Positions 1-9,764 of a DNA stretch of 34,094 bases are shown here, in pieces. The stretch is taken from assembly GCA_030038015.1 (NCBI GenBank), contig JASHPR010000444.1:1-34094 (forward strand), given 5' to 3'. Source of the stretch: Streptosporangiaceae bacterium. Its GTDB lineage: Bacteria; Actinomycetota; Actinomycetes; Streptosporangiales; Streptosporangiaceae. The notes under the pieces were generated by a model. That model ran no database searches, was not told where the DNA came from, and was given only the letters and a program-made list of their open reading frames with translations. Both the position numbers and the translations under genes were made by a program. How positions within the stretch are numbered: position 1 is the stretch's first letter; each line of letters starts with the position of its first letter.

Positions 1-1
1 C

Positions 2-3000
2 AGCCGGATCATCGGCCCGGGCCCGGTGAACGGGGAAGGGGAGGTGGGCGGGGAGCCGAGCCGGGTCATCGAGCCGGACCGGCCGGTCGCCCGGGGCCGG
101 GGCAACCGGGCCGTCGAGCCGAGCCTGCTGGCCGGGGCGGGGGGCGCACTCGAGGCCCGGGACGTCATCCAGCCGAGCGGGCTGTTCGAGCCGAAGGAGC
201 TGCTGTTCCCGTGGGGCGCCCGCGGCGTGCCGATGCCGGGGAGCTTGCTGACCGACCTCGACCGCCTGGTCTGGGCGCCCTGCCCGGGTCGCCAGGCCCC
301 GCCGCTCGGCTGGGATACGCCACAGATGACCGTGGACGCGGCCATGGGCTACCTGGGTCGCGGCGGGCTGCCGCGCGGCGACGGGCGCCGCGGCGACGAC
401 CAGGCGGGCAGGCACCCGACGCTGTTCGAGTCGGCGCTGGTGACGCTCATGTCCAGGCCGTTCGGCTGGCTGGTGGTGGCCGAGCCGTCGGAGGCCATCG
501 ACACCGAGATCGCCGAGCTGCGCCGGCAGCTGAACGTGCTGCGGCGTTACGACGAGGAGCACTCCCGCTTCGACGCCAGCCGCGCCGAGCGCCGCCTCGC
601 CGAGCTGGACGCGTTCCGGGAGGCCGGCCTGTGGAATGTTCGGGTTCTCGCCGGGGCGGCGACCGAGCAGGAACTGCGGCTGATCGCGCCGGTCCTGGTC
701 GGCTCGGCCGACCTCGCCGCGCATCCGTACCGGCTGCGCAGCGCCGAAGAGCCGCGCGACCTGGCCGACGCGCTCGCGGCCAAGCTGGCCGACCCGGTGG
801 ACGGGGCCCAGGTGCCGTTCGCCGCCACGGCCGGCGCGCTGGCCGCGCTCACCGGGCTGCCCCGCGGCGAGGTTCCCGGCGTGCGGGTGCTGGACCCGAC
901 CTCGTTCGACGTGACCAGCGAGACCATGAGCGAGGCCGCGGGCGGGCCCGAGACCCCCGTCGCGGACGGCGCCGTCAGGGGCGACAGCGCGATCGAGCTG
1001 GGCGCGATCCTGGACGGCCAGGACCGCAGGGTCGGCACGTTCCGGGTCCCGCTCGCCACCCTGAACCGGCACGCGTTCATCACCGGGGCCACCGGCGCCG
1101 GGAAGTCGCAGACCGTCCGGCACATGCTGGAGCAGCTGACCGGGGCCGGGATACCGTGGCTGGCGATCGAGCCGGTCAAGTCCGAGTACGCGGCCATGGC
1201 GGGCCGGATCGCGGGCTCGGGGTACGTGACCGTGATCAACCCGTCCGACCCCGCGGCCGTGCCGCTGTCGGTGAATCCCCTGGAGCCCGAGCCCGGCTAC
1301 CCGGTGCAGGCGCACATCGACATGGTGCGCGCCCTGTTCCTCGCCGCGTTCGAGGCCAGGGAGCCGTTCCCGCAGATCATCTCGCAGGCGCTGCAGCGGG
1401 TCTACGAGGGCTGCGGCTGGGACCCGGTGACCGGCGGCGGGCGGCCCGGCGCGCGATCCGACCCCGCGGTCCCCACCCTGGCCCAGCTGCAGCAGACGGC
1501 GCTCGAGGTGATCGAGGACGTCGGGTACGGCCGGGAGCTGCAGGCCGACGTGCGCGGGTTCGTCGACGTGCGGCTGCGGTCGCTGCGGACCGGCTCGGCC
1601 GGCCGGTTCTTCGAGGGCGGGCACCCCGCGGACATCGCCGAGCTGCTGCGCCGCAACGTGGTGCTGGCGATCGAGGACGTCGCCAACGACGAGGACAAGG
1701 CGTTCCTCATCGGCACGCTGATCATCAGGCTGGTCGAGCACCTGCGGATGCGCGCGCGCACCGGCCCGGCCGACGGCCTTGCGCACGTGATCGTCATCGA
1801 GGAGGCGCACCGGCTGCTGCGCGCCAGCAGGGAGGGCGCGAGCGCGCATGCCGTCGAGCTGTTCGCCAGCCTGCTCGCGGAGATCCGCGCCTACGGCGAG
1901 GGGATCCTCGTCGTGGAGCAGATCCCGGCCAAGCTGCTCCCCGATGTGGTGAAGAACACCGCGCTCAAGGTGCTGCACCGGCTGCCGGCGCACGATGACC
2001 GTGAGGTCGTGGGCGCGACGATGAACCTGGACGAGGAGCAGTCGCGGCAGGTGGTTTCGCTGCGGCCGGGCATGGCCGCGGTGTTCGCCGACGGCATGGA
2101 CCGGCCGCTGCGGATCCGGGTCCCGTTCGGCGGCGCCAAGGAGCGGCTGGAGCAGCCGCACGACCGCTCGGTCCCGGTCCGCGGCAGGCGCTCCGCCGCC
2201 TGCGGCCCGGTGTGCGTGTCCGGCCGCGCCTGCAACCTGCTCGAGCTGCGCGCCGCCGACCTGCTCGCGGCCGCGCCCGAGGACGCCTGGCTGCGGATCT
2301 GGGCCGAGGCTCTCGTGCTCGCGTACCTGACCAACCGGCCGCTGCCGGTGGTCCCCGCGGCGCTGCGGTCCCGGTGGGCGGAGCTCGACCAGCGGCTGCG
2401 CGAGTGCCTGCTGGCGACGGCGGTGGACAGGTCGCTGCGCGGCCGGGCGCTCGCGGTCCGGGCCCACTACGACCCGAAGGACCTGGCGGCCGCCACGGCA
2501 GGCGCCGCGCTGCGGCTCCTGGACGGCGGCAAGGGCGCCGGGGCCCCGCCCGGGCCTGACTGGGTGATCCCCCAGGTGCAGTGGCTGCACGAGGTGGAGC
2601 GGGTGTGCCCGTTCGGCAGCGACCAGCCGGACCCGTTCGCCGCGGCGCCGCCGCTGGACTACCCCCTGCGCGGCCTGGCCGACGGGCCAGGGCTGCGGGT
2701 CGGGCAGCGCGTCACCGGCCTGCGCAGGCACCCGCTGTCGATGGAGCTCGCCCGCAACCGGGCGCCGGCCTGGACCGTGCTGCTCGGCGAGGACGAGCAG
2801 CACGGCTTCGCCGACGACCTTGCCGCGGTGGTGATCGGCGTGAGCCACCGCGGCCAGCTGCGCCAGGCAGCAGGCGAGATGGGCATCGTGGGCTGGCTGG
2901 AGACCGTGCTGAGCTGGCCCCGCCGGTTCATCGTGGGAAGCGATGACCTCGCGGCCGCGGCAGCGCCGCCTTCGGCCGCTGCGGCGCGCAGCGCTCCCGG

Positions 3001-3004
3001 ATAG
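2..3004 (+). CDS. HerA/DUF87-type ATP-binding protein, 5' truncated by window edge
   Basis: Walker A 'ITGATGAGKSQT', Walker B-like 'HVIVIEEAHRLL'; frame stays open upstream of the GTG at 26 to the window edge. Confidence 0.8.
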   Translation, partial: SRIIGPGPVNGEGEVGGEPSRVIEPDRPVARGRGNRAVEPSLLAGAGGALEARDVIQPSGLFEPKELLFPWGARGVPMPGSLLTDLDRLVWAPCPGRQAPPLGWDTPQMTVDAAMGYLGRGGLPRGDGRRGDDQAGRHPTLFESALVTLMSRPFGWLVVAEPSEAIDTEIAELRRQLNVLRRYDEEHSRFDASRAERRLAELDAFREAGLWNVRVLAGAATEQELRLIAPVLVGSADLAAHPYRLRSAEEPRDLADALAAKLADPVDGAQVPFAATAGALAALTGLPRGEVPGVRVLDPTSFDVTSETMSEAAGGPETPVADGAVRGDSAIELGAILDGQDRRVGTFRVPLATLNRHAFITGATGAGKSQTVRHMLEQLTGAGIPWLAIEPVKSEYAAMAGRIAGSGYVTVINPSDPAAVPLSVNPLEPEPGYPVQAHIDMVRALFLAAFEAREPFPQIISQALQRVYEGCGWDPVTGGGRPGARSDPAVPTLAQLQQTALEVIEDVGYGRELQADVRGFVDVRLRSLRTGSAGRFFEGGHPADIAELLRRNVVLAIEDVANDEDKAFLIGTLIIRLVEHLRMRARTGPADGLAHVIVIEEAHRLLRASREGASAHAVELFASLLAEIRAYGEGILVVEQIPAKLLPDVVKNTALKVLHRLPAHDDREVVGATMNLDEEQSRQVVSLRPGMAAVFADGMDRPLRIRVPFGGAKERLEQPHDRSVPVRGRRSAACGPVCVSGRACNLLELRAADLLAAAPEDAWLRIWAEALVLAYLTNRPLPVVPAALRSRWAELDQRLRECLLATAVDRSLRGRALAVRAHYDPKDLAAATAGAALRLLDGGKGAGAPPGPDWVIPQVQWLHEVERVCPFGSDQPDPFAAAPPLDYPLRGLADGPGLRVGQRVTGLRRHPLSMELARNRAPAWTVLLGEDEQHGFADDLAAVVIGVSHRGQLRQAAGEMGIVGWLETVLSWPRRFIVGSDDLAAAAAPPSAAAARSAPG

Positions 3005-3015
3005 CATCGGCGGCC

Positions 3016-4254
3016 ATGGGGAAGCTTCCGCTTCGTGCGCGCCTGGCCACCACGATCGGCGGCGCCGCTGGACGGATGTCGCGGATCTCGGGACGCGGCG
3101 ACGGCTCGGTGATCGGCGGCGTCGTGGGCCTGCGGATGGCCCCTGACCTGCTCAGGCTGCTCGCGATCGGCCGCCAGATCGTGCTGGTCACCGGGACGAA
3201 CGGGAAGACCACCACGACCAGGCTGATCACCGCCGCGATCGGCGCGCTCGGCCAGCAGGTCGCCACCAACGCGTTCGGCGCGAACATGGAGGCCGGGCTG
3301 GCGTCCGCGCTCGGCCGGGCCCCGGACGCGCCGTACGGCGTCCTCGAGGTTGACGAGCGGTACCTGCCCGCCATGATCGAGGTGACCGCGCCCAGGGTGG
3401 TCGCCCTGCTCAACCTGAGCCGGGACCAGATGGACCGGGCGGCCGAGATCTGGCTGGTGGCCAGGCGCTGGCGGGAGGCGCTGGCCGACGTCCCGGACTG
3501 CTACGTGGTCGCCAACGCCGACGACCCGCTGATCGCGTGGGCGGCGAGCGCGGCGAAGCGGGTCACCTGGGTCGCGGCCGGGCAGCGCTGGCACGAGGAC
3601 TCCTGGTGCTGCGCGGAATGCGGGTCGCACCTGCTCAGGGACGAGCTGGACTGGCGCTGTGCGGAATGCGGCTTCGCCAGGCCGGCGACCAGGTGGCTGC
3701 TCGACGGCGGCGCGGTCATCGACCCGTCCGGCCGGGTCTGGCAGCTGTCGCTCGCCCTGCCGGGGCGGGCCAACCGGGCGAATGCGGTGGTCGCGCTCGC
3801 GGTGGCGGACTTCTTCGGCGCGGGCGTGGGCCAGGCGCTGCCCAGGCTGCGCAGGGTGACGTCGGTGGCCGGCCGGTACACCCAGCTGGAGCGGGACGGG
3901 CGGCGGCTGCGGCTGCTGCTGGCCAAGAACCCGGCCGGCTGGCTGGAGGCGTTCGACGTTCTCGCCCCCGCGCCCACGCCGGTGCTGCTGGCGGTCAACG
4001 CGCGGGTGCCGGACGGCAAGGACACCTCGTGGCTGTGGGACGTGGACTACCGGCTGCTGCGCGGCCGCCAGGTGCTGGTGGCCGGGGAGCGCCGGACCGA
4101 CCTCGCGGTCAGGCTGGAAGCCGACCAGGTCGAGTTCCGGCTGGCGGACGGCGTCGACGACGCCGTGGCGCAGGTGCCGCCCGGCCCGCTGGACGTGATC
4201 GCCAACTACACCGCCTTCCAGCAGATCCGCAACGCCCTGGGCCGGGCCCAGTGA
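3016..4254 (+). CDS. murT: Mur ligase family protein MurT, lipid II isoglutaminyl synthase subunit
   Basis: 'VLVTGTNGKTTTTRLI', Cys4 ribbon 'CCAECGSH...CAECG', C-terminal DUF1727-like region, adjacent to gatD. Confidence 0.93.
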   Translation: MGKLPLRARLATTIGGAAGRMSRISGRGDGSVIGGVVGLRMAPDLLRLLAIGRQIVLVTGTNGKTTTTRLITAAIGALGQQVATNAFGANMEAGLASALGRAPDAPYGVLEVDERYLPAMIEVTAPRVVALLNLSRDQMDRAAEIWLVARRWREALADVPDCYVVANADDPLIAWAASAAKRVTWVAAGQRWHEDSWCCAECGSHLLRDELDWRCAECGFARPATRWLLDGGAVIDPSGRVWQLSLALPGRANRANAVVALAVADFFGAGVGQALPRLRRVTSVAGRYTQLERDGRRLRLLLAKNPAGWLEAFDVLAPAPTPVLLAVNARVPDGKDTSWLWDVDYRLLRGRQVLVAGERRTDLAVRLEADQVEFRLADGVDDAVAQVPPGPLDVIANYTAFQQIRNALGRAQ

Positions 4255-4317
4255 CTCCAGCGGCGAGGTGCTCAGTGGCGCGCCTCCGGCGCGACGCACC
4301 GCGAGGGAGGCAATGAG

Positions 4318-5109
4318 ATGACCCCGCGCCACCGCGCGCCGGAGCCGGCGCAGCCAGGTCCGGAGCGGGCCAGGCGGCCGGGCAGGCGCCGCCGGGGCCC
4401 GAGCAGCCTGCGCCTGGTGTGGGTCTACCCAGATCTGCTCAGCACCTACGGGGACCGCGGCAACCTGCTCGTGCTCCAGCGCCGGGCCAGGCTCCGCGGG
4501 ATCGCGACCGAGGCCGTGACGGTGAACGCCGACAAGCCGGTGCCCCGCGGCGGCGACATCTACCTCATGGGCGGGGGCGAGGACCTGCCGCAGATCCTCG
4601 CCGCGCGGCGGCTGCGCGCCGACGGCGGCCTGAACGCGGCCGCCGAGGCCGGGGCCGTGGTCCTGGCCGTGTGCGCCGGCTACCAGGTGATCGGCGCCGA
4701 GTTCGGCGGCAGCGAGGGCGAGCCGGTTCCCGGGCTCGGGATCCTGGACATCCGGAGCGGGCGGGGCGAGCGCCGCGGGGTCGGCGAGATCGTGGCCGAC
4801 GTGGATCCCGAGCTCGGCGTGCCCAGGCTCACCGGGTTCGAGAACCATCAGGGGGTGACCAGGCTGGGCCGGGGAGCCCGCCCGCTGGCACGGGTCACCG
4901 CCGGTGTGGGCAACGGCGATGGCACCGAGGGCGCGTACGCGGGGAAGGTGGTCGGGACCTACCTGCACGGCCCGGTGCTTGTGCGCAACCCGGGCCTGGC
5001 GGACCTGCTGCTCTCCTGGGTGGCCGGCCCGCTGGCCGCGCTGCCAGGTGCCGACGAGGAATGGGCCCGCCGGCTGCGCGAGGAGCGGCTCGCCGCGGCC
5101 GCGGGGTGA
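4318..5109 (+). CDS. gatD: GatD glutamine amidotransferase, lipid II isoglutaminyl synthase subunit
   Basis: 'VWVYPDLLSTYGDRGNLLVLQRRA', nucleophile motif 'AVCAGYQVIG', 'TYLHGPVLVRNP'; SD GGGAGG upstream. Confidence 0.93.
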   Translation: MTPRHRAPEPAQPGPERARRPGRRRRGPSSLRLVWVYPDLLSTYGDRGNLLVLQRRARLRGIATEAVTVNADKPVPRGGDIYLMGGGEDLPQILAARRLRADGGLNAAAEAGAVVLAVCAGYQVIGAEFGGSEGEPVPGLGILDIRSGRGERRGVGEIVADVDPELGVPRLTGFENHQGVTRLGRGARPLARVTAGVGNGDGTEGAYAGKVVGTYLHGPVLVRNPGLADLLLSWVAGPLAALPGADEEWARRLREERLAAAAG

Positions 5110-5125
5110 GCCGGGCGCGGGCCGT

Positions 5126-5491
5126 TCAGTACACGAGCGCCTGCGCGCCGTCGGCCATGATCTCCGCCAGGAACGTGGATGCCCCGGCGATGCGGATGCC
5201 CTCGATCGTGTCGTCGGCGGTGATGTCCCTGCGCGACGCGCACTGGGAGCAGACGGTCACCGTCCCTTCCTCCAGGACCTTGGCCAGGAGCTGCCCGAGC
5301 GGCGCCGCGTGCGGGAGCGCCACGTCGTCGGCGCGCTCGGGCAGGGCGAACCAGGCCGCCTCCCCGGTCAGCCAGAGCGACACCTGCAGCCCGCTGGCGA
5401 CCGCCGTCGCGGCCACGGTGAAGGCCTGGTTGCAACGTTCCTGGTCGTCCTTGCCCGCGGTGACCTTGACGACGAGTGAACGGGAAGTCAT
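5126..5491 (-). CDS. DsrE family protein
   Basis: 'MTSRSLVVKVTAGKDDQERCNQAFTVAATAVASGLQVSLWLTGEAAW' matches DsrE-like fold pattern. Confidence 0.75.
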   Translation of the reverse strand: MTSRSLVVKVTAGKDDQERCNQAFTVAATAVASGLQVSLWLTGEAAWFALPERADDVALPHAAPLGQLLAKVLEEGTVTVCSQCASRRDITADDTIEGIRIAGASTFLAEIMADGAQALVY

Positions 5492-5645
5492 GCCCGCAGC
5501 CTAATGCGGAATGCCCGGCTGCGCGCGTGCGCGGGCAGGCAGCAAGGCGGGCCGGCGGCATCGGGAATGGCGCTAAGGGGTGGCCGGCCTTCATACTCGA
5601 AGAAGTACCTTTCATGAACCGGTAGGCGGGACGGCTCGTGAACCG

Positions 5646-6329
5646 ATGAGTGGCCACGCTCCGACCGGGGGAGGGCGCTCCGTGAGACTGCGGCATCTGT
5701 TCCGTGTCGCGGCGCTGGTGATCGTCGGGTTGTCGGCCGCCGGGTGCAGCCTGGCTCCTCAGTACACCTACGTGTCGGACTCCGCTGACAACGCCTACTT
5801 CAAGGTGCCCCCCAGCTGGCACCAGGTGAACGAGTCCAGCCTGCAGTCGGCGGAGGGCACGTCCACCCAGGAAGGCAGCTACCTGTGGTCGGCGGCCTAC
5901 GATTCGTCCAGGCAGCCATCGGTCGAGCACGTCTTCTCGGCGACGGCCAGCCCGGTCGCGTACGCGAGCGTGCTGAGCCTGTCATCGGCCGAGCGCAACG
6001 GCATCTCGTTCAACGGCATGCGCGACCTGCTGCTTCCGGTGACCGCGTCGGCGCGCAGCGCCGCCGCTGCCGCCCACGAGGAGCTCTCCGGTTTTGCGTC
6101 CCTCAGCGATCAGGTGATCACAGATAGCAATAACGACCGGGGCATCCGCGAGATATTCGATTACGACCTCGGCGCCACGCCGGAGACGTTCGACTTGACC
6201 GTCCTGGTCAATCCCGCGACCACCAAGCTGTACTTCTTGCTCGTGCAATGCTCGGCGACCTGCTTCGCCGCCAGCTACTCGCAGATCTCTGGCGTCGTCA
6301 ATTCGTTCACGGTAGGAGGAGGGTCCTGA
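5646..6329 (+). CDS. Predicted lipoprotein of unknown function
   Basis: Signal peptide with lipobox 'LSAAGC'; start refined downstream of ORF-track start. Confidence 0.75.
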   Translation: MSGHAPTGGGRSVRLRHLFRVAALVIVGLSAAGCSLAPQYTYVSDSADNAYFKVPPSWHQVNESSLQSAEGTSTQEGSYLWSAAYDSSRQPSVEHVFSATASPVAYASVLSLSSAERNGISFNGMRDLLLPVTASARSAAAAAHEELSGFASLSDQVITDSNNDRGIREIFDYDLGATPETFDLTVLVNPATTKLYFLLVQCSATCFAASYSQISGVVNSFTVGGGS

Positions 6330-6411
6330 TGCCACGGCTAGGCGAGCCCAGCGCGGCTGACCCCGGCACGGTGAACACGGTTATGAATTCCTTCCCGGTG
6401 AGGAGCCCACG

Positions 6412-8943
6412 ATGACAATGGCCCGGGCAGGCGCTCCGGACGGACTGCGGCCGCCAGGCGGGCGGCCACGGGACGACGACAGGCCGACCCGCAAGCCGCT
6501 CCCGCTCTGGGACCGGGTGAAGTTCCTGATCCTGCTGGTACTGGTGTGGTTCGTCCTGGTCTGGTCCGTGATGGCGTCCGACCCGATCGTCGGGTTCAAG
6601 GACGCGATGCGGATCGAGGCCAAGGCGGGGTGGTGGGTTTTCGCCCTGATCGCCCTCGAGATCGTGCGCCAGGTGCACTTCCTGATCAGCGAGCACTGGG
6701 CCGGTTATCACCGCTTCTGGACCCGGACCTTCTTCGGCGGCTGGGAGCGGATGACCGACCGCAGGCTGTCCGCCTGGACCAGGTTCCGCTTCTGGCGACT
6801 GCTCACCTGGGTCTTCTGGATCGCCGTGGTCGCGGTCGTGGCTGGGAAGGTGACACACACCAACCCGGTACTGGCCCTGCTGCACATCCCGGCGTACGTC
6901 TGGCACGCGCTGCCGTTCATACTGCAGATCTTCGCGATCCTGCTGTTCGTAGTGCTCCAGTTCGCCGCGATCTTCTGGTTCCTGTCCCGCGGCGGAGTGG
7001 ACGTCTACTACCCGGACGACATCAAGACCCGGTTCACCGACGTGTGGGGCCAGGACAACGTGCTGGAGAAGGTCAAGGAGAACATCCTGTACCTTGAGGA
7101 CCCCGAGCAGATCGAGTCCCGCGGCGGCTATGTGCCAGGCGGCATCCTGCTCTGGGGCCCGCCCGGCACCGGCAAGACGCTGATGGCCGAGGCGGTGGCC
7201 GGTGAGACCGGAAGGCCCTACGTGTTCGTGGACCCGGGCGCGTTCATCAACATGTTCATGGGCGTCGGGATCCTGAAGGTGAAGTCGCTCTTCCGGAAGC
7301 TGCGCCGGCTGGCCCTTCGCTACGGCGGCGTGATCGTCTTCTTCGACGAGGCCGACTCGCTGGGCCGCCGCGGGGCGCTGGCCCAGGGCGGCCCGCCCGT
7401 CCCCGGCGGCCGCGCCACCCCCGCGGCCTGGCAGGCGGGCGGCTGCCACGGCTTCTCCTATCTGTCGCACGATGTGCAGTGGTTCCTCGCCCAGCGGGCG
7501 CTGTCGTCGGCCGGCGAGGAGCCGGACACCCGCCGCAACAAGCAGATCATGGGCATGGGCATGGGCGGCGGCGGCGGCGGCATGGGCACGCTGGAGGCCC
7601 TGCTCACCGAACTGTCCGGGCTCAAGAAGCCGCGCGGCTTCGTCAACCGCGTCGTCCGGCGGACGCTCGGCATGCGGCCCAAGCCGCCGCCGAAGTACCG
7701 GATCCTGGTCATGATGGCCACCAACCTCCCCGAGGCGCTGGATGAGGCACTGCTGCGGCCGGGCCGGATCGACCGGATCTACAAGGTGGGCTACCCATCC
7801 AAGGCGGGCCGGATACGCACCTACGAGGGCTACTTCGCGAAGGTCCGGCACGAGCTCACCCCCGAGCAGATCGACAAGCTCGCCACCATCACGCCGTACG
7901 CGACCGGCGCCACCATCAAGGACCTGGTCAACGAGTCGCTGATCACCGCGATCAGGGACGGCCGCGAGGTCATCAGCTGGCAGGACGTGATCCGGGCCAA
8001 GCAGCTCAAGGAGCTCGGGCCGCCCCAGGACGTGGAGTACATCGAGCGCGAACGGCACGCGGTCGCGGTCCACGAGGCCTGTCACGCGCTGGTCGCCTTC
8101 CGCACCCGCCGGCACATGGAGATCGACATCGCGACCATCGAGAAGGGCAGCGACTACCTCGGGATGGTGGCCAGCATCCCGCCGGAGGACCAGTTCACCC
8201 GGTGGCGCAGCGAGTACGAGACCGACATCCTTGTCTCGCTGGCGTCGCTGGCCGGGGAGCGGATGTTCTTCGGCAACGACAGCTCGTCGGGGGTCTCCGG
8301 TGACCTGGAGTCGGCGACCACCGTGGCCTCATTCATGGAGGGCTTCTGGGGCATGGGGTCGACGGTCTCCTCGTACTCGACCGCCAAGCGCCTGGAGGTC
8401 GGCTCACCCGGCGGCGGGGCGGGTGGCCGGAAGAAGAAGGGCCAGGACCCCGAGGCCGATGTGCGCCGGGCGCTGGCGGACCGGATCGAGGACAGCCTGA
8501 ACGGGCTGCTGGGACGGGTGCAAGACATCATCGCCGAGAACCGGCACGAGGTCCTCTCGCTGGCCCACGCGCTGGAGACCCACAAGACGCTCTCCGGCGA
8601 CGACGTGGTCGCCGTGATCGAGCGGACGCAGGGTCCGTTCGTAGATGGCCGGCCGTATGCGGAACCAGGCCTGATGCAGGAGCTGGAGGACTACCACCGG
8701 GACGCCGCCATAGCGCACCGCGACCACAGCAAGGTCTCGCTGAACATGCCCGAGATCCCCAAGCCGGTGCTGGCCGGGGCCTGGCTGCCGGCGCCGGACC
8801 CGGACCCGCTCAACGCCCGTGACGGGCACGGGACCGGGCCGGCCGCCGAGCCCGCGCCCGCGGACGGGCCGGGGTCACCGAACATCCGCGAGCAGGGGAA
8901 CGGCTCCGGGCCGCCGGGCGGGTTCGGCCCGGGCAGCGAGTAG
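6412..8943 (+). CDS. FtsH-like membrane AAA+ ATPase with M41-type zinc protease domain, divergent
   Basis: N-terminal TM segments, 'GPPGTGKT', 'VIVFFDEADSLG', 'LLRPGRIDR', 'HEACH' zinc motif, 'GDLESAT' third-ligand region; SD GAGGAG. Confidence 0.88.
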   Translation: MTMARAGAPDGLRPPGGRPRDDDRPTRKPLPLWDRVKFLILLVLVWFVLVWSVMASDPIVGFKDAMRIEAKAGWWVFALIALEIVRQVHFLISEHWAGYHRFWTRTFFGGWERMTDRRLSAWTRFRFWRLLTWVFWIAVVAVVAGKVTHTNPVLALLHIPAYVWHALPFILQIFAILLFVVLQFAAIFWFLSRGGVDVYYPDDIKTRFTDVWGQDNVLEKVKENILYLEDPEQIESRGGYVPGGILLWGPPGTGKTLMAEAVAGETGRPYVFVDPGAFINMFMGVGILKVKSLFRKLRRLALRYGGVIVFFDEADSLGRRGALAQGGPPVPGGRATPAAWQAGGCHGFSYLSHDVQWFLAQRALSSAGEEPDTRRNKQIMGMGMGGGGGGMGTLEALLTELSGLKKPRGFVNRVVRRTLGMRPKPPPKYRILVMMATNLPEALDEALLRPGRIDRIYKVGYPSKAGRIRTYEGYFAKVRHELTPEQIDKLATITPYATGATIKDLVNESLITAIRDGREVISWQDVIRAKQLKELGPPQDVEYIERERHAVAVHEACHALVAFRTRRHMEIDIATIEKGSDYLGMVASIPPEDQFTRWRSEYETDILVSLASLAGERMFFGNDSSSGVSGDLESATTVASFMEGFWGMGSTVSSYSTAKRLEVGSPGGGAGGRKKKGQDPEADVRRALADRIEDSLNGLLGRVQDIIAENRHEVLSLAHALETHKTLSGDDVVAVIERTQGPFVDGRPYAEPGLMQELEDYHRDAAIAHRDHSKVSLNMPEIPKPVLAGAWLPAPDPDPLNARDGHGTGPAAEPAPADGPGSPNIREQGNGSGPPGGFGPGSE

Positions 8944-8983
8944 CAGCCAGCGGCCAGGCACGTCCTGACGGAGGTGTGCCGCC

Positions 8984-9718
8984 GTGCCGAAGTTTCACCG
9001 CATCACCGTGCTGCGCCGGCTGCCCCATCCTGGCCGGGGCTTCACCCAGGGCCTGATCGCGGAGGACGGCTGGGTGTGGGAGAGCACCGGCCAGTACGGC
9101 CAGTCGACTGTCCGGCGCTACCAGCTCGGCCGGGACCAGGTGGACGCGAGCATGGCGCTGCCACCCGAGCTGTTCGGCGAGGGCATCTGCCGGGCAGGGG
9201 AGTCGCTCTGGCAGCTCACCTGGCGGGAGCGGGTCGCGCTTCGCTGGGACCCGCGCAGCCTGGCCCTGCTGGAGACCGTCTCGTACAACCGTGAGGGCTG
9301 GGGCATCTGCAACGCAGGCTCTTACGTTCTGACCAGCGACGGAAGCAGCGAGCTGGTCAGGCGTGATCCCCAGACCCTGATGCCGCTCGGCATCGTCGTG
9401 GTGCGCTGCGGCGGGCAGCACGTCGGCGGGCTCAACGATCTCGCATGGGCCGGGGGGCTAGTGTGGGCGAACATCGCCCCTCGGCCCTACCTGGCCGGAA
9501 TCGATCCGGCCGACGGCGAGGTCACGGCAATCGTCGACGCGCGGCCGGCCTGGGAGCGTCACCGGGGCAATCCCGAGGCGATCCTCAACGGAGTCACGGC
9601 ACTTCCCGGGGCCGGGGAATTCCTGCTCACCGGGAAGCACTGGGAGTTCATCTACCACGTACGCCTGGCCGGGGGCCGCGGCCCCCGGCGGCCGGAGAGG
9701 CTGGTGGCCGGCCGCTAG
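8984..9718 (+). CDS. Glutaminyl-peptide cyclotransferase (plant-type beta-propeller, Glu_cyclase_2 family)
   Basis: 'PHPGRGFTQGL', 'ESTGQYGQSTVRRY', 'GEGIC', 'QLTWRE', 'EGWGICN', 'LTSDGSSELVRRDP', 'LNDLAWAGGLVWANI', 'ILNGVTALPG...LTGKHWEFIYHV'; SD GGAGG. Confidence 0.85.
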   Translation: MPKFHRITVLRRLPHPGRGFTQGLIAEDGWVWESTGQYGQSTVRRYQLGRDQVDASMALPPELFGEGICRAGESLWQLTWRERVALRWDPRSLALLETVSYNREGWGICNAGSYVLTSDGSSELVRRDPQTLMPLGIVVVRCGGQHVGGLNDLAWAGGLVWANIAPRPYLAGIDPADGEVTAIVDARPAWERHRGNPEAILNGVTALPGAGEFLLTGKHWEFIYHVRLAGGRGPRRPERLVAGR

Positions 9719-9764
9719 ACACCTGGCCGGCGGCCGGCCGTGGGGCCGTGGGCCGTGGCCGGCG

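Noticed and set aside
211-1998. Long ORFs in other frames or on the opposite strand (e.g. 211-1998 +, 2659-4968 -, 6307-8115 -, 10086-11204 +, 16438-18111 -, 20820-22583 -, 23256-25085 -, 25597-27471 -)
   Set aside because: Shadow ORFs typical of high-GC DNA: Arg/Ala/Gly/Pro-rich, overlap genes with clear conserved motifs, no recognisable domains.
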